Shown here one piece after another: positions 29,163-38,046 of a DNA stretch of 63,640 nucleotides. The notes beneath the pieces were generated by a model, which saw only the letters and a program-made list of their open reading frames with translations, ran no database searches and was not told the DNA's origin. Position 1 is the stretch's first letter, and each line of letters opens with the position of its first letter. The position numbers and the translations under genes are program-made. The stretch comes from an uncultured Helicobacter sp. (GTDB taxonomy: Bacteria; Campylobacterota; Campylobacteria; Campylobacterales; Helicobacteraceae), in NCBI GenBank assembly GCA_949299115.1, contig CASFZH010000013.1, forward strand, positions 1 through 63,640, given 5' to 3'.

Positions 29163-30347
29163 TTAGAATGATTGTAGTGCATTATTGAGGGCATGTTGCA
29201 AATCATCTACATCTTCGATACCAACACTAAAACGTAAAAGATTTTGCGTTATATTCATTTTCTCCTTGATTTCTATTGGTACACTACCATGACTCATATA
29301 ATATGGGGCTCCATAAAGACTTTCGACTCCACCTAGACTTTCTGCTAATGTAAATATCTCAAGATTATTAGCAAAAACTTGCATTTGCTTGTAATCTGCC
29401 TTGAGATATACACTCACTACTCCACCAAAACCATTTTTCATTTGTTTTTTTGCCAAATCATGTTGCTTGAATGTTTTGAGACCGGGATATAATACCTTTT
29501 CTACTTTAGAATGTGATTGTAAAAAGTCAGCGATTATAAGGGCATTATCACAATGTTTTTGCATACGTAAAGCAAGTGTTTTTATACCTCGCAAGTTCAA
29601 ATATGAATCCATAGGAGACAGGACCATACCAGTAGAATTACTAACAAATCGTAATTTTTCATACAACGTGTCATTCGCAACACATACCGCTCCAGAGATA
29701 CTATCACTATGTCCATTAATATATTTTGTCATACTATGTACAACGATATCAATACCCAAATCAAGAGGTTTTTGGATATATGGTGTAGCAAAGGTATTAT
29801 CAACAACACTTATGATATTGTGTTTTTTTGCAAAATCTGCAATCATTTCTATATCGCAAAGTGTTAGAAAAGGATTGGTTGGGGTTTCTGTCCAAATCAT
29901 TTTTACATTTTTATTGTAATATCGTTGCAGATTGTCTGCATCTGTTAAATTGATAAAATGAGTTTTTATTCCAAAATTTTCGAACACTCCACTAAGTAAT
30001 CTGCGTGTACCGCCATAAATATCATCAAAACATAAAATCTCATCTCCCGATTGTAGAAAACTAAGAATCACAGCTACTTCTGCTGCCTGTCCACTTGCAT
30101 AGCATATAGCATATTTAGCATTTTCTAAACATGCTATTTTTGATTCTATAACTTCTCGTGTTGGATTTGATAATCTTGAATAACCGTGATTGAGACATGT
30201 TGTTTCATAGTTAGGTTTAGCAAAAGTGCTGCTAAAGTGTATAGGACATACAACATCACTTGTTGTATGCCCACTCAAATTAGGGTATTCATCTATATGG
30301 ATACTGTTGGTTTGAAAATGTGTTGTAAATTTCGGATTGAATTTCAT
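29163..30347 (-). CDS. metB: Cystathionine gamma-synthase / gamma-lyase family enzyme
   Basis: This PLP enzyme of the Cys/Met metabolism family has STFAKPNYETTCLNHGYSRLSNPT near the N-terminus, CYASGQAAE, WTETPTNPFL, VVDNTFATPYIQKPLDLGIDIVVHSMTKYINGHSD in outline, with the PLP lysine in SMTKY, and SLGGVESL. Its 394 residues are typical. It lies 8 bases after trpA on the same strand, so both share a promoter. Synthase and lyase cannot be told apart confidently; the biosynthetic neighbours favour synthase. Confidence 0.87.
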   Translation of the reverse strand: MKFNPKFTTHFQTNSIHIDEYPNLSGHTTSDVVCPIHFSSTFAKPNYETTCLNHGYSRLSNPTREVIESKIACLENAKYAICYASGQAAEVAVILSFLQSGDEILCFDDIYGGTRRLLSGVFENFGIKTHFINLTDADNLQRYYNKNVKMIWTETPTNPFLTLCDIEMIADFAKKHNIISVVDNTFATPYIQKPLDLGIDIVVHSMTKYINGHSDSISGAVCVANDTLYEKLRFVSNSTGMVLSPMDSYLNLRGIKTLALRMQKHCDNALIIADFLQSHSKVEKVLYPGLKTFKQHDLAKKQMKNGFGGVVSVYLKADYKQMQVFANNLEIFTLAESLGGVESLYGAPYYMSHGSVPIEIKEKMNITQNLLRFSVGIEDVDDLQHALNNALQSF

Positions 30348-30355
30348 ATTGTCTC

Positions 30356-31153
30356 CTAAGAATCTATTTGCAATAATTTTTGTGTTGCATTTTGTAAAAT
30401 TGGGATTAGGTCACTAGATTCAATATTTTGGTTGATTATATCTACAAAATAACTACCGACAACTACACCATATACTTTATTTGTTAAAAGGGCAATTTGT
30501 TGGGCATTATTAATACCAAAACCAACCATAACATGCTTTGATTCTAAAGCACAAATTTCAACTATATTTTGGATATATTCTAATACGTCAGAATCTATTT
30601 GCGTTTGTTGTCCGGTTAAACCATTTCGTGCAATGACATAAACAAATGGGGATTTGGTTTGCATTGCTATTTCTTTTACACGTTTATACGATGTCAGGGG
30701 AGCAATAAGCTCGATAAAACAAATGTCATATTGATGACAGAGACTACGCACACCAAAATCTTCTTGTCCATAAATTAAATCCGGTATTATTAAGCCATAT
30801 CCTCCAGAATCTTTTAAGTTTCTTATAAAATTTTCTATTCCGTAGCGAAAGATAATATTGGCATATGTCATTGCTATAATATTCTTAGATGTGTTTCTTA
30901 CTAAAGCTTCAATGATAGTAAAGCCATGCTTAGGAATAAAACCATGTTTTAAGCTATAATCACTCGCTTCTTGTATCAATATGCCATCTGCATTTCCATC
31001 TGAAAAAGGAAATTGTACCTCTAAAAAATTTGCACCACCTTTTAAGATACCAGTGGCTGCACCTAAGCATGAATATATAGTGGGGTAACCAGCGACAACG
31101 TGTCCCATAAGCTCTATTTTTTGCTTCCCCATAAATTCTATTTTTTGTTTCAT
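30356..31153 (-). CDS. trpA: Tryptophan synthase alpha chain
   Basis: TrpA cleaves indole-glycerol phosphate to indole. FLEVQFPFSDGNADG keeps both catalytic acids (Glu and Asp equivalent to E49 and D60 of the enteric enzyme), although the usual SDPxADGP is altered. AMTYANIIFRYG, RNGLTGQQ and VGFGINNAQQ are family segments. The N-terminus carries an unusual tandem repeat, KQKIEFMG then KQKIELMG. The ATG at 31153 is preferred over a TTG four codons upstream; an internal ATG within the repeat is possible. No trpB or other trp gene is in the window, which is odd because TrpA normally acts in complex with TrpB. Confidence 0.85.
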   Translation of the reverse strand: MKQKIEFMGKQKIELMGHVVAGYPTIYSCLGAATGILKGGANFLEVQFPFSDGNADGILIQEASDYSLKHGFIPKHGFTIIEALVRNTSKNIIAMTYANIIFRYGIENFIRNLKDSGGYGLIIPDLIYGQEDFGVRSLCHQYDICFIELIAPLTSYKRVKEIAMQTKSPFVYVIARNGLTGQQTQIDSDVLEYIQNIVEICALESKHVMVGFGINNAQQIALLTNKVYGVVVGSYFVDIINQNIESSDLIPILQNATQKLLQIDS

Positions 31154-31209
31154 TGCACGTCTCAATTCAATTAATCTTATATTTTTCTATAAAATTGCAA
31201 GATTACACA

Positions 31210-31236
31210 ATTATACCAAAATATTGGTATTACCAA
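31210..31236 (-). promoter_or_regulatory. trpA-metB promoter overlapped by a triple TTGGTA dyad
   Basis: On the minus strand TATAAT spans 31215-31210, 57 bases before trpA. Directly upstream, three alternating half-sites form two overlapping dyads: ATACCAA-4-TTGGTAT (31213-31230) and TTGGTA-1-TACCAA (31224-31236). The site spans the -10 to -35 area, so a repressor is the simplest reading. The regulator is unknown. Confidence 0.5.
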
Positions 31237-31491
31237 CTTGAAATATACATGTTTTTACAACAACATGGGATAAATTATGCAATATATAATCTATGATATA
31301 TAAATATCAAGATTATATATGTTTTTTGACATTACTAGCACATTATTGTTTGTAACAATGCGTGAGTGGATTGGTGGTGATAAGACCTATATTGAATATT
31401 TTTGTATATTTGAAAGTTGTGCTATTTTTAGCATTTGGATGGCTGTCAATTACATTTGCGATAGAATCAATTTTCTTCTATTCTTTACCTT

Positions 31492-33474
31492 TTATAATGT
31501 TTCGGTTTTTAGACATAATTCTTCATAACGTTGCCATTTATATTCAAGATTCTGCATTGCAATTTCTAATTCTTTGCTAAGAGTATGAATGCCATATTTT
31601 TCATATTCACTTGGAATTGATAACTGATGCTCAAGCATTTTGATGCGTGTCTCTAAAATCGGTATTTCTTCTTCTAATTTTTCATATTCTAATTTTTCTT
31701 TATAACTTAGTTTTTTTGGTTTTTGTATAGTATGAGAATTATTTTTGATATGTGTAATGGAATCTACATTATCTTGCGGTGATAGATTCTGTATGGAATG
31801 TATCTCTTCTAATTCATCTTGTATATCAAGAAATTCATTGTATTTTGCATATGTAATAATATGATGAGGCTCTGCATTATTATCTTGCAAAACAAGAAGT
31901 CTTTTTGCTATTTTATCGACAAAATATCTATCATGACTTACAAAAATGATAGCACATTCATAACTTTGCAAGTAATTTTCTAAAATATTCATCGTAGCAA
32001 TGTCTAAATCATTTGTTGGTTCATCTAAAATCAAGCAATCATACTCTTTTGTGAATAAAAGTGCCAAAGCAACACGTGATTTTTCACCACCACTCAACAT
32101 ACCAATCTTTTTTTCTAAGTCATCTTGTGGAAATAAAAAGCCCTTTAAATATCCATAAACATGAATATTTTTGCCACGGACATTTACTCTATCCCCACCA
32201 TTTGGACAAAAAGTTTCAATAAGAGTCTTTGAATCATCTAACATTGTTTTATGTTGGTCAAAATATCCGATTTTCACATCACCCCGCCTTATAATTCCAT
32301 CATAATGAATGTGATGAGCTGATAATATGGCAGGATTATCACCAATTAGGCTTTTTAAAAATGTGCTTTTACCGCAACCATTTTTGCCTACAATAGCTAA
32401 TCTTTCTTGCTGCATAATACGGATATTGAGATTATGTATAAGCAGTTTATTGTTGACATAAAGACTAAAATTAGTAAGTTCAAAAATCATTTTTTTTGTA
32501 TTTTTTACAGTGATTTTTGGCAAATCGTATAATGTTTTTTCCAAAGTTTGACTCATATCTTTCACAAGCTTTGGCATAGACTTTACTTTTGCTCTCAATG
32601 CTAAAAGTCTTTCTTTTCTGCCTTCATTTCTTTTTCTACGTGCCTGTATGCCTTGTTGCAACCATTTTTCTTCTGTTTTAAGAATCTTTTTGAGAAGCTC
32701 ATTTTCTTTTTCCATATTCTGCAATATTCGTTGTTTTGTTTGTAAATATGCCAAATATCCACCACTAAAATTATACAACTTAGCATTGTGAATCTCTATT
32801 ATTCGTGTTGCAACAGAATCAATAAAGCATCTATCATGACTTATAAAAACAACACTAGTTTTCATATTTTTTATATATCTTTCTAAAAATTTTATCATTT
32901 CCACATCAAGATGATTGGTTGGCTCATCGAGTACGATAATGTCTGCACTTTTAATAAGCAAACTTGCGAGAGCAACTCTTTTTTGTTCACCACCGCTAAG
33001 AGAACTTGCTAAACGATTTGAGAATTTTTCCAATCCAAAGGATTGTTTGATTAAATCGATTTTAGATTCTAAATCCCATCCATTATGTCTGTCAATATAA
33101 TTGGTAATTCTATTATATTCCTGATTTAATATTTCATTGTCTATAAAATTTGGAGTACAGGCAATTTCATGTAGTCGTTTATGTGCGTTTTCTAAATCAT
33201 AAAAACTAGATTGTAAAACTTTTTCAACAGTATAGTGAGGATCAAAGTGTATATGTTGTTTTAAAGATAAGATTTGAATATCATTTCTCATAATTCTTTT
33301 TCCAGAATCTTGAGAAATACTGCCATCAATAATTTGCAGCAATGTGCTTTTACCGCAGCCGTTTTTTCCAATAATTGCAATTTTTTCATTTTCATCAATA
33401 CTAAGATGACAATCTTTTAAAAGTACTTTTGTATCATATTGTTTGCTAATTTCAAGCAAAGAGAGTAAAATCAT
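31492..33474 (-). CDS. ABC-F family ATPase (Uup-like)
   Basis: This soluble protein with two ABC cassettes and no membrane spans acts on ribosomes or translation (family knowledge). Walker A motifs are GKNGCGKSTLL and GKNGCGKSTFL; signatures are LSGGEQKRVALAS and LSGGEKSRVALAL; Walker B segments end LDEPTNHLD and LDEPTNDLD. A charged linker (KWLQQGIQARRKRNEGRKE) joins the cassettes, and the C-terminus is coiled coil as in Uup. The start overlaps the nusA stop as TAATG, implying translational coupling. Its 660 residues fit the class. Confidence 0.9.
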   Translation of the reverse strand: MILLSLLEISKQYDTKVLLKDCHLSIDENEKIAIIGKNGCGKSTLLQIIDGSISQDSGKRIMRNDIQILSLKQHIHFDPHYTVEKVLQSSFYDLENAHKRLHEIACTPNFIDNEILNQEYNRITNYIDRHNGWDLESKIDLIKQSFGLEKFSNRLASSLSGGEQKRVALASLLIKSADIIVLDEPTNHLDVEMIKFLERYIKNMKTSVVFISHDRCFIDSVATRIIEIHNAKLYNFSGGYLAYLQTKQRILQNMEKENELLKKILKTEEKWLQQGIQARRKRNEGRKERLLALRAKVKSMPKLVKDMSQTLEKTLYDLPKITVKNTKKMIFELTNFSLYVNNKLLIHNLNIRIMQQERLAIVGKNGCGKSTFLKSLIGDNPAILSAHHIHYDGIIRRGDVKIGYFDQHKTMLDDSKTLIETFCPNGGDRVNVRGKNIHVYGYLKGFLFPQDDLEKKIGMLSGGEKSRVALALLFTKEYDCLILDEPTNDLDIATMNILENYLQSYECAIIFVSHDRYFVDKIAKRLLVLQDNNAEPHHIITYAKYNEFLDIQDELEEIHSIQNLSPQDNVDSITHIKNNSHTIQKPKKLSYKEKLEYEKLEEEIPILETRIKMLEHQLSIPSEYEKYGIHTLSKELEIAMQNLEYKWQRYEELCLKTETL

Positions 33475-34628
33475 TATGCCTTACCCTTAAAAAGAGATTC
33501 TAAAGATTCCAAACCTAGCTTTTTTTCCTCTTTTTGCTCAATAGCTTCATTTCTGTTGTCCTCTTGCTGTTCTTTATCAGGGATTTCATGTAATTCAAAA
33601 TCATAACCTGTAAGCATACTCGCAAGACGGATATTGACTCCAGATTTTCCAATTATTTTAGATTTTTGAGATTTTGCAAGCTGAATAATTGCCAATGGTT
33701 TTTGATTTTCTTCAGATTGTTTTTGAATCTTTACAGAAATGATTTGTCCCGGAGATAGAGCCTTAGCAATAAAAATTTCAGGTACACTTGAATATTCAAT
33801 ACAATCTATGCTTTCATTATGCAGCTCTTTACTAATAGCACTAATACGGACACCTTTGGTTCCTACTGCTGACCCAATTGGATCAATCTTTGGATTATTA
33901 GTATAAAGTGCTACCTTTGCTTTTTCACCCGGTATTCTGGCAACTTTATGTATAACCACATCACCATCTTTAATTTCTGGCACTTCAAGCATAAGTAGCT
34001 CTTCAAGTATTCTTGGTGTAGTCCGAGACAGCTCAATCTGTAATCCATTACGTGTAATGCGTGCAGATTTTAAAACACAACGTATAGGTTGCCCGATTTT
34101 AAAACTTTCGCCTTTGATACGATTTTTTAATGAGAGATTAGCACGTGTTTCACCTATTTCTACTGCCGTGTTGCCATTATCATCGACATATATCACGATT
34201 CCAATGACAATGTGATTAATGCTTTTTTCGATTTTTCTCAATGCCTCTTGCTCATTAAGCCTTTGAATTTGAAAATTAATATCATGAAAAATGTTATTGA
34301 CGGCATTTCTATTCATGGTTTCTAAGTTAATTTGATATTCCAATTCATCTCCAATGCTTACACTCTCTACAAGATTGCTCGCTTCGCTTAATGGAATGTG
34401 TGTGGATTTCATTTCGGGTGTGAATTCATTATCATCACATACAATCATTTTTTGCACAAGACGTAAGTCTTTTGTTATTGAATCTTCTAAAACAATAAAA
34501 TTTCCTGACTCATTAATTTCTTTTTTTGCCATTTTAATCATAGAATCTTTAATGGCTTCAATGACTTGATTTTGCGGCAATCCATTTTCTGAAGCGATTG
34601 CTTCTACTATATCTAACATTTTTTCCAT
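33474..34628 (-). CDS. nusA: Transcription termination/antitermination factor NusA
   Basis: NusA binds RNA polymerase and nascent RNA. The N-terminal domain runs to about residue 130, followed by an S1 domain (VIGIVIYVDDNGNTAVEIGETRANL) and KH domains with DPIGSAVGTKGVRISAISKEL and IIGKSGVNIRLASMLTGYDFEL. The tail is acidic/Glu-rich. Its 384 residues match NusA proteins lacking the enteric C-terminal repeats. It lies upstream of, and is coupled to, the ABC-F gene, pairing two transcription/translation factors. Confidence 0.93.
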   Translation of the reverse strand: MEKMLDIVEAIASENGLPQNQVIEAIKDSMIKMAKKEINESGNFIVLEDSITKDLRLVQKMIVCDDNEFTPEMKSTHIPLSEASNLVESVSIGDELEYQINLETMNRNAVNNIFHDINFQIQRLNEQEALRKIEKSINHIVIGIVIYVDDNGNTAVEIGETRANLSLKNRIKGESFKIGQPIRCVLKSARITRNGLQIELSRTTPRILEELLMLEVPEIKDGDVVIHKVARIPGEKAKVALYTNNPKIDPIGSAVGTKGVRISAISKELHNESIDCIEYSSVPEIFIAKALSPGQIISVKIQKQSEENQKPLAIIQLAKSQKSKIIGKSGVNIRLASMLTGYDFELHEIPDKEQQEDNRNEAIEQKEEKKLGLESLESLFKGKA

Positions 34629-34768
34629 ATTTTAAACCTTAAGTGTGATTATTTTGTGAGGCTATAAGTAATACGAAGACTTCTATTATAGCAAAATTTC
34701 ATTAATAGTAATTGTATGATATTTTCATAATCAAGACAACAATTATCTACACATTTTCATTCGAATTA

Positions 34769-35827
34769 TTAAGATTTTTTAGCCAAAAGGTTTCGCAGCC
34801 CATCATACACTGCTCCTCCATCCAAAATAGCCTGCACTTCAGATGCTATAGGGGTATAAAGATTGTGTTTTTTACCAAGTTCTGTTATGGATTTAGCACT
34901 ATATACACCTTCTGCTACTTCACCCAATTCTTTTAAGATATCAGTTAATTTTTTACCTTCTGCTAAAGCAAAACCTACTCGATAATTACGTGACATAATA
35001 GAATTTGAAGTAAGAAACAAATCACCACTTCCAGATAATCCTAGAAAAGTTTCTTGTTTTGCCCCAAAGTAATCTCCAAATCTCGCCATTTCTACTAAAC
35101 CACGTGATAATAATGAGGCTTTAGCATTATTGCCAAGCTCTAAACCATCACTTATGCCACCAGCAATAGCAATAACGTTCTTATATGCACCAGCTATTTC
35201 AGCACCTATTACGTCATTTTGTATATAGGTTTTAATAAAATTTGGAAAGCAATCAGCATACTTTTGACTCAATGCCTGATTTGGTGAATGAATGACTAAA
35301 GCACATGGTTTTTTTGCCAATACTTCTTTGGCAAAGCTTGGTCCAGCAAGGTAACAAAGATTATTTTTATCAAAATGTTGTTCTAAAATCTCATTAACAA
35401 ATGCACCACTACCTTGTTCAATGCCTTTGCTAGCAACTAGAATTTTCATATCTTTTTTACAAGATTCTAAAAATGTAGCCTGATTCATAAAATTGCGTAA
35501 AAAAGCACTTGCAATAGCTATAACGCACAATGGGTCGTGTGAATGTTGATGTATATTGACAAAATCTTTGTAATCAATTTGCATTATAGTGTGCGATGTT
35601 GATGGAAAACGATGGTGATGGATATTGGTATCATATGATTGTGTATTGTTATGCTTTTTATTGGAATGATGTTGCATTGTAATATGACTGTGGGAATCAA
35701 GTGGTGGTCGGTAAGTGTCTAATAATAATTTTCTACGTGAGAGAACAAAAACATTATTATTTTCATAAAAAGCAAAAGCTAGTGCTATTCCCCATGCTCC
35801 ACCACCAAAGATAAAAATATCTCTCAT
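34769..35827 (-). CDS. gpsA: Glycerol-3-phosphate dehydrogenase [NAD(P)+]
   Basis: GpsA makes glycerol-3-phosphate for phospholipids. The nucleotide site is IFIFGGGAWGIALAFAF. KGIEQGSGAFVNEIL, AGPSFAKEVLAK and GAYKNVIAIAGGISDGLELGNNAKASLLSRGL (in outline) are diagnostic, with the catalytic Lys in GAYKN. A His/Ser/Asn-rich insert of about 45 residues (around 42-90, containing HHSNKKHNNTQS) interrupts the N-terminal domain and accounts for the 352 residues. The start overlaps the upstream gene's stop as TAATG. Confidence 0.92.
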   Translation of the reverse strand: MRDIFIFGGGAWGIALAFAFYENNNVFVLSRRKLLLDTYRPPLDSHSHITMQHHSNKKHNNTQSYDTNIHHHRFPSTSHTIMQIDYKDFVNIHQHSHDPLCVIAIASAFLRNFMNQATFLESCKKDMKILVASKGIEQGSGAFVNEILEQHFDKNNLCYLAGPSFAKEVLAKKPCALVIHSPNQALSQKYADCFPNFIKTYIQNDVIGAEIAGAYKNVIAIAGGISDGLELGNNAKASLLSRGLVEMARFGDYFGAKQETFLGLSGSGDLFLTSNSIMSRNYRVGFALAEGKKLTDILKELGEVAEGVYSAKSITELGKKHNLYTPIASEVQAILDGGAVYDGLRNLLAKKS

Positions 35828-36150
35828 TATTTTTGTCCCTCTAATTCCAACAACAGATGTTTATTGTGAATTTTTTCAATCTCTCCTTGCAATCGGAGCT
35901 TCTCTTCAGCTAATAGCTCTTTTACAGCATGAAGTCTTGAAATTTCTCGGCTTATATAATAAATATTATTGGAAAGATAAATTTTGGGAGCAAAAATACT
36001 TAGAATCAAAAACAATATACAAAATGCCATAATCAAATTGAATTTACCAAGCCCCACTTCGTTTGAAGTAAAATCCAATAATTCCTCTTTTTCAACATTA
36101 GATATTCTAGTAGATTTCATAGGATTTACAGACGATGTATTGAAGTCCAT
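35827..36150 (-). CDS. Small coiled-coil membrane protein, FtsL/DivIC-like
   Basis: One membrane span (LIMAFCILFLILSIFAPKIYL) follows a short cytoplasmic tail. After it comes a heptad-patterned helix (ISREISRLHAVKELLAEEKLRLQGEIEKIHN), the layout of the division proteins FtsL, FtsB and DivIC. Sequence alone cannot choose among them. I use the ATG at 36150, but a TTG at 36171 is also possible and neither has a strong ribosome binding site. It is coupled to gpsA (TAATG) and lies 21 bases after dps. Confidence 0.6.
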   Translation of the reverse strand: MDFNTSSVNPMKSTRISNVEKEELLDFTSNEVGLGKFNLIMAFCILFLILSIFAPKIYLSNNIYYISREISRLHAVKELLAEEKLRLQGEIEKIHNKHLLLELEGQK

Positions 36151-36171
36151 TCTTATATCTACATTCAACAA

Positions 36172-36606
36172 TTACGCTAGTTGTGCCTTTAACATCCAAA
36201 TAGCCTTTTCTAAATGTGCTATCTGAGAATCTGCATAACCTTGTGTAGTTGTATCATTATTTTCAGTTGCCACTTTTGAGAGTTTTTGAAATTTGGAGAG
36301 AAAATATTTATAATCCTCTAAGATATTTTCTAAAACATCTTTGGATTTAAAATCTGTTTTGCTTTCTTCTTTTATTTTAGAAGAACTTAGAATATCTTTG
36401 AGAGTAACGTGCGGTGTGTCTCCTAATTGAATAATTCTTTCTGCTATATCATCAAAAATCGTTGCAAAAGTTTTATAAATTTCTTCAGTTGCACTATGCA
36501 CCTGTGGGAAATCTTTACCTTTTACATTCCAATGATAATTATGTGTTTTCATAAAAAATACCAACGAATCAGCTTGTAATTGCTTCAAAATTTTAACTTG
36601 TTCCAT
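36172..36606 (-). CDS. dps: Dps-family ferritin (NapA type)
   Basis: This dodecameric mini-ferritin stores iron with hydrogen peroxide as oxidant and protects DNA. The ferroxidase ligands are visible in KTHNYHWNVKGKDF (His) and IFDDIAERIIQLGDTPHVT (Asp/Glu). Its 144 residues are typical; in Helicobacter the homologue is the neutrophil-activating protein. GCGAGG lies upstream. Iron- or peroxide-dependent control is likely by analogy, but I did not identify an operator. Confidence 0.94.
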   Translation of the reverse strand: MEQVKILKQLQADSLVFFMKTHNYHWNVKGKDFPQVHSATEEIYKTFATIFDDIAERIIQLGDTPHVTLKDILSSSKIKEESKTDFKSKDVLENILEDYKYFLSKFQKLSKVATENNDTTTQGYADSQIAHLEKAIWMLKAQLA

Positions 36607-36673
36607 AAGACACCTCGCTCATATAAAATAAATGTAGAATAAGTTTATCATAACTTTAGCATTTTGTTTCTTT

Positions 36674-37909
36674 TTACATGGTATTTTTTAGCAAAAAATT
36701 GCTTAGGTTTATGACTTCTTCGCGCAAACTTAAAATTTCCTGCATATTTTGTGGACACAATGCACACTCAAAATGCAACAAAACTTGAGGAATCATTGTT
36801 GCAAAATATGAAAAAGGTATTTTTTGCGACAGGAATAAATCTTGCAGGATTTCATTAATAGCATTAAGCACAACGCCCAAATGAGGCTTTTCTAACAACA
36901 AATCTTTATATATCCAAAGTGGATAGCGATTGGTATCAATTTTTTGGAAACAAATTGTAATTAATTCTTCAATACTAAGCTTTTGAATGCTAAAAAACTC
37001 TTTTGCTTTTATGCTATCAAGTCCGTATGCTATTGGTAAACACATATCAGCATAGCTTATATGTGCATCAAATGTGCCGTCATCAAATTCTACTAAAGCA
37101 TGCACTAAAGAACTCCGTTCAATAAGTGCATCAATATTAGTGGTATCAAAAAGCCAAAAAGCTTCTAATATTTCATAGAGTTTATTGACTAATGTTGCAG
37201 AATCTATGGTAATTTTTTTTCCCATGTCCCATGTTGGGTGTTTTAAAACATCATGGACATTTGCAAATGGAATCGTATGTGAATCAAAATCTCGCAATGC
37301 CCCACCTGATGCGGTAATATAAAGTTTTCTAAAATTTTTACAATGCACGTATTTATTAATTATTGTTTGAGAATCTAATGAGACGTTATGCGGTAAAACA
37401 TTTGTGCATAAAAGTGTATAAAGGCTAAAATGTTCGCTATCAATGGGAAATATTCTTTGTATAGTTATGGGGTATTTCTCATTCCGTACATTAATGGCAT
37501 AGAGTTGCGTCGCAATAGAATCTTGTATTTTTTTTTTTAATATACCACCAGCAATAACAAGAGATTCTTTATTCGCAAGAATAATATTTTTACCTAAATC
37601 AAGTATTTTTAAGCTAAAGCATAGTCCAGCATAACCAATCACAGCATTAAGGATACGTTGTGATTTACATAATTCTAACATTTCACAAATACCAGATTCT
37701 CCAATAAATACTTTAGAATCTTGTGGTTGCAATGCTGATAATTTAGCAGGATTCTCAATAGCTACGAATTTTGGTTTAAATTGTTTTATTTGTTGATTCA
37801 GCATTGCAACATTACTGCCACATGATAAGGCTTCAATCTCTAAGTCAAAATGTTTTGCAACCTTTAGAGCATTGATCCCAATACTACCAGTGCTACCTAA
37901 TATGACCAC
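36674..37909 (-). CDS. dxr: 1-deoxy-D-xylulose 5-phosphate reductoisomerase
   Basis: Dxr makes methylerythritol phosphate in the non-mevalonate isoprenoid pathway, which supplies the prenyl synthase encoded at 2.7 kb. Segments include MVILGSTGSIGINALKVAK (NADPH site), LANKESLVIAG, FPIDSEHFSL, TASGGALRDF and KKITIDSATLVNKLYE. Its 411 residues are close to normal. The start is GTG with AAGGAG five bases upstream. It follows glmS on the same strand at 137 bases. Confidence 0.95.
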   Translation of the reverse strand: MVILGSTGSIGINALKVAKHFDLEIEALSCGSNVAMLNQQIKQFKPKFVAIENPAKLSALQPQDSKVFIGESGICEMLELCKSQRILNAVIGYAGLCFSLKILDLGKNIILANKESLVIAGGILKKKIQDSIATQLYAINVRNEKYPITIQRIFPIDSEHFSLYTLLCTNVLPHNVSLDSQTIINKYVHCKNFRKLYITASGGALRDFDSHTIPFANVHDVLKHPTWDMGKKITIDSATLVNKLYEILEAFWLFDTTNIDALIERSSLVHALVEFDDGTFDAHISYADMCLPIAYGLDSIKAKEFFSIQKLSIEELITICFQKIDTNRYPLWIYKDLLLEKPHLGVVLNAINEILQDLFLSQKIPFSYFATMIPQVLLHFECALCPQNMQEILSLREEVINLSNFLLKNTM

Positions 37910-38046
37910 CGATTCTCCTTGAATAAGACAATTTTATATAGAAATGATATTTGTACGCCCTATTATATCATTATAATTCTTGAGGTAGAAAATATGTGTC
38001 GCAAAATTATAATTTTAGAAACAATCAATGATATGATTAATATTGT

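Noticed and set aside
31319..31580. Two overlapping hydrophobic plus-strand frames upstream of the trpA start
   Set aside because: They overlap each other and the ABC-F gene end, have no clear ribosome binding site, and hydrophobic frames arise easily in AT-rich DNA.
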